Assembly: GCA_937936215.1 (NCBI GenBank)
Contig: CALGWX010000107.1
Location: 1-27,192, forward strand
Source of the DNA: an uncultured Burkholderiaceae bacterium
GTDB taxonomy: Bacteria > Pseudomonadota > Gammaproteobacteria > Burkholderiales > Burkholderiaceae_F
Direction of reading: 5' to 3'
DNA length: 27,192 nucleotides
Of this stretch, positions 1 to 6,053 are shown piece after piece. The notes under the pieces are model-generated. The model did no database searches and had not been told where the DNA came from. It saw nothing but the letters and a program-made list of their open reading frames with translations. Positions within the stretch are counted from its first letter, which is position 1; each line of letters starts with the position of its first letter. A program made the translations under genes and the position numbers.

Positions 1-72
1 CTCGACTTTCGCATCGCGGCCAAGCTCGTCGCCCTGGCGCGGACGCGGCGCGACCTGCTCGGCCTGGCCTGA
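1..72 (+). CDS. 3' end of an unrecognised gene (partial)
   Basis: The window opens inside a reading frame of 24 codons that ends in TGA at 70-72. The visible C-terminus is basic and ends in LLGLA. I do not recognise the family. The same 72 bases recur at 425-496 with a single difference (C60 versus G484), so this is one copy of a duplicated gene end. The second copy shows what probably lies just before the window: a stretch ending in RLRDVLVMDWVTLDREMRK. The strand and frame are supported by that duplication. Nothing can be said about function. Confidence 0.5.
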   Translation, partial: LDFRIAAKLVALARTRRDLLGLA

Positions 73-286
73 CGGTGGCGATCGGCGCGCAACCGGAAGG
101 GAGGTCGGCGGTCGGCGCTTCCCTGCCGCGCTGACCGCTCGCGCATGGCGCTGCTCGTCATCGTCCTTCTGCTGGCTGCCGGGCTCGGCGGGTGGGTGGT
201 GCACCGCTCGACGCGCCTGCGCCGCGAGGCCGAGGCGCGCGAGGCGCGAATGCTCGAAGCGCTGTTCGCCGCGCGCCGCGGCGGCG
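1..286 (+). repeat. Tandem duplication, copy 1 (partner 425-710)
   Basis: This block corresponds in order to 425-710: an identical gene end (71 of 72 bases), a related spacer of about 70 bases sharing its first 21 bases, then the start of a transmembrane protein gene. The gene-end portion is nearly identical. The spacer and the second gene's start differ at many positions, mostly third codon positions in the coding part. The left edge lies outside the window. The uneven divergence suggests either an old duplication with later gene conversion at one end, or successive events. Confidence 0.8.
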
Positions 287-555
287 CTGGCGCAGACGCA
301 GGCGCTCGGCATGCACCGGCTGCTGGTGGCTGCGGAGCACGGCGCCGGTGCCGGCATCGGCAGCGGCCGGCTGCGCGACGTGCTGGTGATGGACTGGGTG
401 ACGCTCGACCGCGAGATGCGCAAGCTCGACTTTCGCATCGCGGCCAAGCTCGTCGCCCTGGCGCGGACGCGGCGCGACCTGCTGGGCCTGGCCTGACGGT
501 GGCGATCGGCGCGCAACTGGACGGGCGGGTGGCGGACGCGCCGCCGCAGGGCTGA
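145..555 (+). pseudogene. Hybrid gene remnant: N-terminus of the 566-1351 gene fused out of frame to the upstream gene's C-terminus
   Basis: The first ~47 codons (145-286) encode a transmembrane start very like that of the gene at 566: a hydrophobic stretch, then RLRREAEAREARMLEALF. From about 281 the DNA matches the C-terminal end of the gene that ends at 72, but in the next frame (codons from 278 to the TGA at 494-496). Followed in its own frame, the N-terminus therefore reads 136 residues of frameshifted Ala/Arg/Gly-rich sequence and stops at 555. The most economical view is a dead junction product of the tandem duplication. A short hybrid membrane peptide could still be made, because the start context is retained. 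Confidence 0.6.
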
Positions 556-710
556 CCGCTCCGGCATGACCCTGCTCGTCGTCGTCGCCCTGTTGCTGGC
601 CGCCGGGCTCGGGTGGTGGGTGATGCATCGATCGGCGCGCCTGCGCCGCGAAGCGGAGGCGCGCGAGGCGCGGATGCTCGAAGCGCTGTTCGAGGCGCGG
701 CGCGGCGGCG
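425..710 (+). repeat. Tandem duplication, copy 2 (partner 1-286)
   Basis: The period from copy 1 is 424 bases. It contains the duplicated gene end (425-496), a 69-base spacer and the 5' part of the intact gene at 566. Similarity to copy 1 fades after the RRGG codons near 710, where copy 1 switches to the other gene's 3' part. Confidence 0.8.
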
Positions 711-1351
711 GCGCCGAGGCAGTGAACGTCGACGGCGTCTTTGGCGAGCGCGGTGCCAAGGCGGCGGAACCCGCCGACGAACTGCTGCGCGCCGCCAGGC
801 TGCAGGCCGAGATCGCCGCCACGCTCGGCGGCGCCCCGCTGGCGCCTGCCGCCGCACCGGCCCGCGGGCCTGGCGAACCGACGGCGACCGCTTCAGCCAC
901 CGCGGCTTTCCCGCCGGCAGCCCCGCGCGACGAGCCGGCGGCCGCGGGCGCCGAGGTGCCGGTGCGCGACCTCGTGCAGGTGTTCTATGAGGCGCGCGGC
1001 TTTCGCGCCGAGCCAGCGGAGGCGTCGGCGCGGCCGATCGACGTGGTGCTGACGCACAAGTCGGATTCTCGCCGCGCCTACGCCTTCGCGCCGGTCAGCG
1101 GCGGACTGTCGGCGGAACTCATGCACGAGATCGTGCGGCGCGCCCGCGCCATCGATCAGCTGCGGGTGCTGATCGCGGTGGAGGAGCCATTGCTACCGGA
1201 GGTCGCCGCCGCGGTGCCGGCGCAGGGGGTGCGCGTCTTCGATCGCGCGGCGATGCGGGCGCAGTTGGCGAAGATCGAGCCTGCGGTGGCGGAGAAACTC
1301 GTCGCGGCAGCCCGTCGCCGCGCCGCGCAGCGGCGCGCCGCAACCCCGTAG
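566..1351 (+). CDS. Membrane-anchored protein of unknown function with a possible restriction-endonuclease-like C-terminal domain
   Basis: 261 residues. Residues 2-20 form one transmembrane helix. A charged Arg/Glu-rich coiled segment follows (about 22-45), then an Ala/Pro-rich linker (about 90-130) and a compact C-terminal domain (about 135-250). That domain, starting near VRDLVQVFYEARGF, has the alternating pattern I associate with Mrr-like or PD-(D/E)XK folds that recognise rather than cut. However, the Asp of IDVVLTHK is not followed by a clear E/Q-x-K, so nuclease activity is doubtful. I do not recognise the family with certainty. No strong ribosome binding site precedes the ATG. Its 5' end is duplicated upstream. 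It converges on ubiK with 4 bases between the stop codons. Confidence 0.7.
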   Translation: MTLLVVVALLLAAGLGWWVMHRSARLRREAEAREARMLEALFEARRGGGAEAVNVDGVFGERGAKAAEPADELLRAARLQAEIAATLGGAPLAPAAAPARGPGEPTATASATAAFPPAAPRDEPAAAGAEVPVRDLVQVFYEARGFRAEPAEASARPIDVVLTHKSDSRRAYAFAPVSGGLSAELMHEIVRRARAIDQLRVLIAVEEPLLPEVAAAVPAQGVRVFDRAAMRAQLAKIEPAVAEKLVAAARRRAAQRRAATP

Positions 1352-1355
1352 CAGC

Positions 1356-1595
1356 TCAGCCGCGGTTCGCTTCGCCGAGCTCGGCGAGTCGGCGCTCCAG
1401 GGCTTCCAGCTTCTCACGCGTGCGGGCCAGCACGCGCGCCTGGGCATCGAACTCGTCGCGGGTCACCAGGTCGAGCTGCGCGAACTGCTGCGCTAGCAGG
1501 GCCTTGAGATTGCGCTGCAGATCGGCTGCGGGCGTGCCCTCGATCAGCGCCGCCAGGCGCTGCTGCAGGTCGTCGAGAAAAACGGTCTTTTCCAT
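1356..1595 (-). CDS. ubiK: Ubiquinone biosynthesis accessory factor UbiK (BMFP family)
   Basis: 79 residues from the ATG at 1595, starting MEKTVFLDDL. A TTG at 1607 would add four residues, but the ATG start fits the family better. UbiK is a small coiled-coil protein that assists the aerobic ubiquinone biosynthesis complex with UbiJ; earlier literature called it a membrane-fusogenic BMFP protein. Visible support: an amphipathic N-terminal helix with QQRLAALI, a phenylalanine-bearing middle, and a C-terminal coiled coil (TREKLEALERRLAEL). The length is normal for the family. It is divergent from torF, and this neighbourhood is common in betaproteobacteria. No clear promoter was found on its side of the 1596-1848 spacer. 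Confidence 0.9.
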   Translation of the reverse strand: MEKTVFLDDLQQRLAALIEGTPAADLQRNLKALLAQQFAQLDLVTRDEFDAQARVLARTREKLEALERRLAELGEANRG

Positions 1596-1674
1596 CGGTG
1601 CGTCCAAGGCGGCGCGGGTCGATTAGGGACGGGCGACGGCAGTTTAGCGACGGACGCATCGCGAATCGGGATAT

Positions 1675-1689
1675 GCACAGTAGTGGTGC
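1675..1689. promoter_or_regulatory. Putative NtrC-binding dyad, distal
   Basis: GCACA-N5-GGTGC fits the NtrC enhancer pattern GCACC-N5-GGTGC with one mismatch. Its centre is about 118 bases before the predicted sigma-54 transcription start at 1800, a usual enhancer distance. It is paired with a second dyad 41 bases downstream, close to four helical turns, which would put both on the same face of the DNA. NtrC binding is inferred. Confidence 0.65.
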
Positions 1690-1715
1690 GCAGGCCGGCC
1701 CCACGCCTGGCGCGC

Positions 1716-1730
1716 GCCCAAGCTTGGTGC
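1716..1730. promoter_or_regulatory. Putative NtrC-binding dyad, proximal
   Basis: GCCCA-N5-GGTGC has a perfect inner palindrome CCAAGCTTGG and a consensus right half-site. The left half differs from GCACC at two positions. It is centred about 77 bases before the predicted start. It is a weaker match than the distal dyad, but its spacing to it supports a paired enhancer. Confidence 0.5.
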
Positions 1731-1773
1731 GAATCGGGTGCTCGGCGGCGCGGTTCTGGCGCCTGAAAGGTGC

Positions 1774-1789
1774 TGGCACGGCTGTTGCT
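1774..1789 (+). promoter_or_regulatory. Sigma-54 promoter of the torF-glnK-amtB operon
   Basis: TGGCACG-N4-TTGCT is an exact match to the RpoN consensus TGGCACR-N4-TTGCW, with the invariant GG and GC ten bases apart. The start should fall near 1800, giving a leader of about 49 nt before the torF-like ATG. RpoN control implies an AAA+ activator; NtrC is the obvious candidate given the dyads and the glnK-amtB genes downstream. Confidence 0.88.
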
Positions 1790-1848
1790 GCAAGGGGATC
1801 GGTGTTGCACCGCGTTCCAACCCGTCCCTTCACCACGAGGTAAACCGA

Positions 1849-2616
1849 ATGAAAACGCTTCTTCGCGCCTCTGCCCTCTGCGCGGTCCTTGCCGCGCCCT
1901 TCGCCACCCCGGCCCTGGCGGCGGACCCCGATTACTCGCTGAGCGGCAACCTGACCATTGGCAGCGACTATCGCTTCCGCGGCTTCACGCAGACCGACTA
2001 CCAGCCGACCATCCAGGGCGGCGTCGACTTCTCGCACAAGTCGGGTTTCTACCTCGGCAACTGGAACTCGAACGTCTCGTCGACCGTGTTCAACGGCGCG
2101 CCGATCGAGATGGACTTCTACGGCGGCTGGAAGACCGACATCGGCGGCGTGGGCCTCGACATCGGCGCCATCTATTACTACTACCCCGGCACCGGCGAGT
2201 ACGTCCCCGACTTCAAGGCGAGGAACTTCGAGGGCTACATCGGCGGCTCCTTCGGCCCGGTCTCGGTCAAGTACTACTACGCCTTCAGCAACTTCTTCGG
2301 CCTCAAGGCGCCGGGCATCGACACCAAGGGCTCGCAGTACCTCGACCTCGCCGGCAACCTCGACCTCGGCAGCGGCCTGACGCTGGTGGCACATGCCGGC
2401 TACCAGAAGGTCAAGAACTACAAGCAGCTCGGCGGCCTGAAGGACAGCGTCTGGGACTACAAGCTGGGCGCTACTTACGACATCGCCGGCTCCGGCTGGG
2501 TCGTCGGCGGCTTCTGGATTGGCACCAGCGAGAAGGACTTCTTCATCACGGGCGAGACCTCCGGGCGCGGTGCCGGCAAGACCGGCATCGTCGTCACCCT
2601 GACGAAGACGTTCTGA
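1849..2616 (+). CDS. TorF family putative outer-membrane porin
   Basis: 255 residues from an ATG preceded by GAGG about nine bases upstream. A signal peptide is clear (cleavage after residues ending PALA). The mature protein is rich in alternating aromatic and small residues typical of beta strands, with YRFRGFTQTD near the start, and ends in Phe as outer-membrane barrels do. Families of this kind (TIGR02001-like) are annotated as putative porins. It is the first gene of the sigma-54-driven unit, 18 bases before glnK, so it is probably induced under nitrogen limitation and may let ammonium or small nitrogen compounds cross the outer membrane. The substrate is inferred only from this linkage. 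Confidence 0.85.
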   Translation: MKTLLRASALCAVLAAPFATPALAADPDYSLSGNLTIGSDYRFRGFTQTDYQPTIQGGVDFSHKSGFYLGNWNSNVSSTVFNGAPIEMDFYGGWKTDIGGVGLDIGAIYYYYPGTGEYVPDFKARNFEGYIGGSFGPVSVKYYYAFSNFFGLKAPGIDTKGSQYLDLAGNLDLGSGLTLVAHAGYQKVKNYKQLGGLKDSVWDYKLGATYDIAGSGWVVGGFWIGTSEKDFFITGETSGRGAGKTGIVVTLTKTF

Positions 2617-2634
2617 ACTTTCGAGGCTGCGACC

Positions 2635-2973
2635 ATGAAACTGATCACCGCAATCATCAAGCCGTTCAAGCTTGACGAGGTGCGCGAGGCGCTGTCCGCC
2701 GTCGGCGTGCAGGGCGTCACCGTCACCGAGGTCAAGGGCTTCGGCCGCCAGAAAGGCCACACCGAGCTGTACCGGGGCGCCGAATACGTCGTCGACTTCC
2801 TGCCCAAGGTGAAGGTCGAGGCGGCCGTCGCCGACGAGATCGTCGAGCGCGCGATCGAGGCGATCCAGAACTCGGCGCGCACCGGCAAGATCGGCGACGG
2901 AAAGATTTTCGTCTACGACCTGCAGCAGGTGATTCGCATCCGCACCGGCGAGACCGGCAACGACGCCCTGTAA
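2635..2973 (+). CDS. glnK: P-II family nitrogen regulatory protein GlnK
   Basis: 112 residues, the standard PII length. PII trimers sense 2-oxoglutarate, ATP/ADP and, through uridylylation, glutamine. GlnK blocks the ammonium channel AmtB when ammonium becomes plentiful. Visible: the N-terminal MKLITAIIKPFKLDEVREAL strand-helix, the T-loop with Tyr51 (GAEYV) as the uridylylation site, and the B-loop signature TGKIGDGKIFV at 83-93. GAGG lies upstream of the ATG. The gene is 15 bases from amtB, the classic glnK-amtB pair. Name chosen over glnB because of that linkage. Confidence 0.96.
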   Translation: MKLITAIIKPFKLDEVREALSAVGVQGVTVTEVKGFGRQKGHTELYRGAEYVVDFLPKVKVEAAVADEIVERAIEAIQNSARTGKIGDGKIFVYDLQQVIRIRTGETGNDAL

Positions 2974-2988
2974 ATAGAAGAGGACGCA

Positions 2989-4575
2989 ATGAGAAAACTG
3001 CTGATCACGCTCCTGGCTGCGGGAGCTTTCGGGTTGATTGGGGGGAGCGCGCTGGCGCAGGGCGGCGGCGCATCGCATGGCGATGCGGCCGTCACAGCGC
3101 CGGATGCGGCCAAGAAGGCCGACGGGGCGGCCGCTTCGCCGGCGCCTTCGGCCGAGCCGAAGAAGGACGAATCGCCGGCGACTGCACCCGTCGCCGCGGC
3201 AACTGCTGCAGCGGCCCCCGCCGACGAGGAGAAGAAGACCGAGCCCGAGGCGCCGAAGATCGACAAGGGCGACATGGCGTTCATGTACGTGGCCACCATC
3301 ATGGTCATCCTGATGACGATCCCAGGCCTCGCGTTGTTCTACGGCGGCCTGGTGCGGTCGAAGAACATGCTCAGCGTGCTGATGCAGGTCTTCGTCGTCT
3401 TCTCGCTGATCTCGGTGCTGTGGGTCATCTACGGCTACTCACTCGCCTTCGGCGGCCCTGGTGCCTTCTACGGCGACCTCGGCAAACTGTTCCTTGCCGG
3501 TGTGACCGCCGAGTCGCAGGCAGCGACATTCAGCAAGGGCGTCTACATCCCGGAGCTGATCTTCGTGGCGTTCCAGTGCACCTTCGCCGCCATCACCTGC
3601 GCGCTGATCGTCGGCGCCTATGCAGAGCGGATGAAATTTTCCGCCGTGCTGCTGTTTATGGTGCTCTGGTTCACCTTCAGCTATATCCCGATGGCGCACA
3701 TGGTTTGGTACTGGGATGGCCCGGATGCGATCAAGGACCAGGCCACCCTGGATGCCGTCACTGCCAATGCCGGCTGGCTGTGGCAGAAGGGTGCGCTCGA
3801 CTTCGCCGGCGGCACGGTGGTCCACATCAACGCTGGCGTGGCGGGCCTGGTGGCTGCCTACGTGCTCGGCAAGCGGATCGGCTACGGCAAGGAGTCGATG
3901 GCGCCGCACAGCCTGACGCTGACGATGGCCGGCGCCGCGCTACTATGGGTCGGCTGGTTCGGCTTCAACGCGGGTTCGAACCTCGAAGCCAACGGCGTGG
4001 CGGCTTTCGCCTTCGTCAACACGCTGCTGGCCACCGCGGCGGCGGTGCTGTCGTGGACGTTCGTGGAGTGGATGATCAAGGGCAAGCCCTCGATGCTCGG
4101 CGCCGCGTCCGGCGCCGTGTCCGGGCTGGTGGCGATCACGCCGGCGTGCGGCTTCGTCGGCATCGTTGGCGCGCTGGTCATCGGTCTGGTTGCGGGTGCC
4201 GTCTGCTTCTGGGGCGTCACTGGCCTGAAGAAGATGCTCGGCGCCGATGACGCGCTCGACGTGTTCGGCGTCCATGGCGTTGGCGGCATCGTCGGGGCGC
4301 TGCTGACCGGCGTGTTTGCGTCGCCGTCACTCGGTGGCGCCGGCATCTGCAACTACATCACCGACAAGTGCGGCGATCCGGCCGACTTCCCGGGGATCGC
4401 GGCCCAGGTCTGGGTGCAGTTCCAGGGCGTGCTGACGGCGATCGTGCTGTCTGCGGTCGTCTCCTTCGTCGCGCTGATGATCGTCAAGGCGATCACCGGG
4501 CTGCGCGTATCCGAGGAAGAGGAGCGCGAGGGCCTGGACACGACCTACCACGGCGAGTCCGCTTACAAGTACTAG
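2989..4575 (+). CDS. amtB: Ammonium transporter AmtB
   Basis: 528 residues. AmtB is a trimeric inner-membrane ammonium channel gated by GlnK. A signal peptide (residues 1-23, ending SALAQ) is followed by a long Ala/Pro/Lys/Glu-rich periplasmic stretch (about 24-93). The first core helix begins near residue 95 (GDMAFMYVATIMVILMTIPG). The twin pore histidines are His279 (GGTVVHINAG) and His429 (FGVHGVGG). The signal peptide plus low-complexity tail makes it about 100 residues longer than E. coli AmtB. AGAGGA precedes the ATG. A terminator follows the stop by 24 bases. Confidence 0.96.
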   Translation: MRKLLITLLAAGAFGLIGGSALAQGGGASHGDAAVTAPDAAKKADGAAASPAPSAEPKKDESPATAPVAAATAAAAPADEEKKTEPEAPKIDKGDMAFMYVATIMVILMTIPGLALFYGGLVRSKNMLSVLMQVFVVFSLISVLWVIYGYSLAFGGPGAFYGDLGKLFLAGVTAESQAATFSKGVYIPELIFVAFQCTFAAITCALIVGAYAERMKFSAVLLFMVLWFTFSYIPMAHMVWYWDGPDAIKDQATLDAVTANAGWLWQKGALDFAGGTVVHINAGVAGLVAAYVLGKRIGYGKESMAPHSLTLTMAGAALLWVGWFGFNAGSNLEANGVAAFAFVNTLLATAAAVLSWTFVEWMIKGKPSMLGAASGAVSGLVAITPACGFVGIVGALVIGLVAGAVCFWGVTGLKKMLGADDALDVFGVHGVGGIVGALLTGVFASPSLGGAGICNYITDKCGDPADFPGIAAQVWVQFQGVLTAIVLSAVVSFVALMIVKAITGLRVSEEEEREGLDTTYHGESAYKY

Positions 4576-4599
4576 GCGCGATCCGCCCTGGATTAGGAG

Positions 4600-4628
4600 A
4601 CGGCCACCCCACGGGGTGGCCGTTTTCG
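4600..4628 (+). terminator. Intrinsic terminator after amtB
   Basis: An 11-base perfect inverted repeat (4600-4610 with 4613-4623; in practice a 10-bp stem with a four-base loop) is followed by TTTTCGTTT. It closes the torF-glnK-amtB unit and separates it from the next sigma-54 promoter. Confidence 0.88.
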
Positions 4629-4643
4629 TTTCCGGGCCCTTTC

Positions 4644-4659
4644 TGGCACGCCCATTGCT
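4644..4659 (+). promoter_or_regulatory. Sigma-54 promoter upstream of a candidate small RNA
   Basis: TGGCACG-N4-TTGCT is again an exact RpoN consensus match. The predicted start is near 4670. It lies just after the amtB terminator and points towards a strong intrinsic terminator at 4731-4764 with no ORF between. I found no GCACC-N5-GGTGC dyad in the preceding ~160 bases, so the activator may bind further away or be a different one. Confidence 0.85.
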
Positions 4660-4669
4660 TTGTAAATAG

Positions 4670-4764
4670 CGTGTCTCCCTAACTCGCCTGTTTTGCGTTG
4701 TTCGCGGCGCAAACGCACCAAGGCGATTCCGGGGCGCCCCAATTCAGGGCGCCCCGCTTTTTTT
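4670..4764 (+). ncRNA. Candidate sigma-54-dependent small RNA, about 95 nt
   Basis: The transcript would run from the sigma-54 start near 4670 to the seven-T tract at 4758-4764. It contains an internal hairpin TTTGCG (4692-4697) with CGCAAA (4708-4713), a single-stranded AC-rich segment (about 4711-4722), then the terminator stem. No start codon with a sensible frame and ribosome site lies inside. The architecture (own promoter, short body, Rho-independent end) is that of enterobacterial and pseudomonad nitrogen-regulated sRNAs. I do not recognise a known family. The alternative is an attenuated leader for purU, whose start is about 120 bases past the terminator. Confidence 0.6.
4731..4764 (+). 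terminator. Intrinsic terminator of the candidate sRNA
   Basis: GGGGCGCCC (4731-4739) pairs perfectly with GGGCGCCCC (4747-4755) around a seven-base loop. GC and seven Ts (4758-4764) follow. It is a strong terminator for the plus strand; the minus strand has no matching T tract. It lies about 155 bases past amtB, which already has its own terminator. Confidence 0.9.
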
Positions 4765-4885
4765 CTGGGGGCGCGACGCGACCGGGCGCTGCCTGCGATG
4801 GCGGCGGGGCGTCCATCGTGCGCGAGCTATGCTCGGCGCCGCGCCGGATGGCCCCTTGCCCGCGCCGCCAGCGGCTGCGCCCGCC

Positions 4886-5761
4886 ATGTTCGCCGAACCG
4901 ACCTACACGCTGACCATCGCCTGCCCGGACCGGGTCGGCATCGTGGCGGCGGTCAGCCGCTTCATCGCCGACCGTGGCGGCTGGATCGTCGAGGCCAACC
5001 ACCACGCCGACGAGGCCAGCGGCCGCTTCTTCATGCGCAACGCGCTGCGCGCCTCGTCGCTGGCGGCGCGCGGCATCACGCTGACGCAGTTCCGCGCCGA
5101 GTTCGCCCCGATCGCCGCCGAGTTCGGCATGGACTGGGCGGTGACCGACTCGGCGGTGCGCAAGCGCGTCGTGGTGCTGGTCAGCCGGCACGACCACTGC
5201 CTGGTCGACCTGTTGTACCGCTGGCGGGCGCGCGAGTTGGACTGCGAGATCGTGGCGGTGATCAGCAACCACCCCGACCTGCGCCCGTACGTGGAGTGGC
5301 ACGGGGTGCCGTTCCGGCACGTGCCGGTGCCGAAGGACGAGGCCGGACGGCGGGCGGCATTCGCCGAGATCGGCCGCCTCTACGACGAGTATGCCGGCGA
5401 CGTGATGGTGCTGGCCCGCTTCATGCAGATCCTGCCGGCGGAGCTGACGCGGCGGCTGCCGGGGCGGATCATCAACATCCACCACAGCTTCCTGCCGAGC
5501 TTCGTCGGCGCGCGGCCTTACCGGCAGGCCTTCGAGCGCGGGGTCAAGCTGATCGGCGCCACCTCGCACTACGTGACCGAGCAGCTCGACGAAGGCCCGA
5601 TCATCGAGCAGGACGTGGTGCGCATCGACCACGGCGACACCGAGAACGACCTGGTCCGCTATGGCCGCGACATCGAGAAGGTGGTGCTGGCGCGGGCGCT
5701 GAAGTACCACCTCGAAGACCGCGTGCTGCTCAACGGCAACAAGACCGTGGTGTTTCGCTGA
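4886..5761 (+). CDS. purU: Formyltetrahydrofolate deformylase
   Basis: 291 residues from the ATG at 4886 (MFAEPTYTL); an in-frame ATG at 4829 would add 19 Ala/Pro-rich residues and looks less likely. PurU hydrolyses 10-formyl-THF to THF and formate, balancing one-carbon pools and supplying formate to PurT. An N-terminal ACT domain (about 5-85, with LTIACPDRVGIVAAVSRFI) precedes the formyltransferase-fold catalytic domain. Catalytic residues line up as Asn197, His199 (NIHHSFLP) and Asp235 (QLDEGPI). The length is usual. No strong ribosome site is visible. It occupies the place between amtB and gshB where I would expect gshA in many betaproteobacteria. Confidence 0.95.
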   Translation: MFAEPTYTLTIACPDRVGIVAAVSRFIADRGGWIVEANHHADEASGRFFMRNALRASSLAARGITLTQFRAEFAPIAAEFGMDWAVTDSAVRKRVVVLVSRHDHCLVDLLYRWRARELDCEIVAVISNHPDLRPYVEWHGVPFRHVPVPKDEAGRRAAFAEIGRLYDEYAGDVMVLARFMQILPAELTRRLPGRIINIHHSFLPSFVGARPYRQAFERGVKLIGATSHYVTEQLDEGPIIEQDVVRIDHGDTENDLVRYGRDIEKVVLARALKYHLEDRVLLNGNKTVVFR

Positions 5762-6053
5762 GCGCGGCGGCGGCCGCGGGCGTCGCCGCGCGGGCCGTCT
5801 GTGTCGTGGCAAAGGGCAGTCCGGTGCTGCCGTGGCGCAGTGCCGAAACGCCGGCGCCGCAGGATCTGCCCTACCGGCTGGCGGCGGGCGGGTGGCTAGA
5901 ATGACCAACCTCCTTCAGCGCGCCGCCGCTGGCGCGGCCCATCGAGCCGAGTTCACCTTGCGGGCAGCCGAAAGCCACAGTCAAGCGCGATCGACCACTG
6001 CGCGGTGCGCCGCAGCCCCCGCTGCCGGCGGGGGCCATTGAGGGCGCGCCGCC

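Noticed and set aside
4600..4623. The amtB terminator dyad as an NtrC site for the sRNA promoter
   Set aside because: Half-sites read CCACC/GGTGG with the wrong spacing; the T tract makes it a terminator.
5297..5312. TGGCACG inside purU resembling a sigma-54 -24 element
   Set aside because: No GC at the required ten-base spacing; it is coding sequence.
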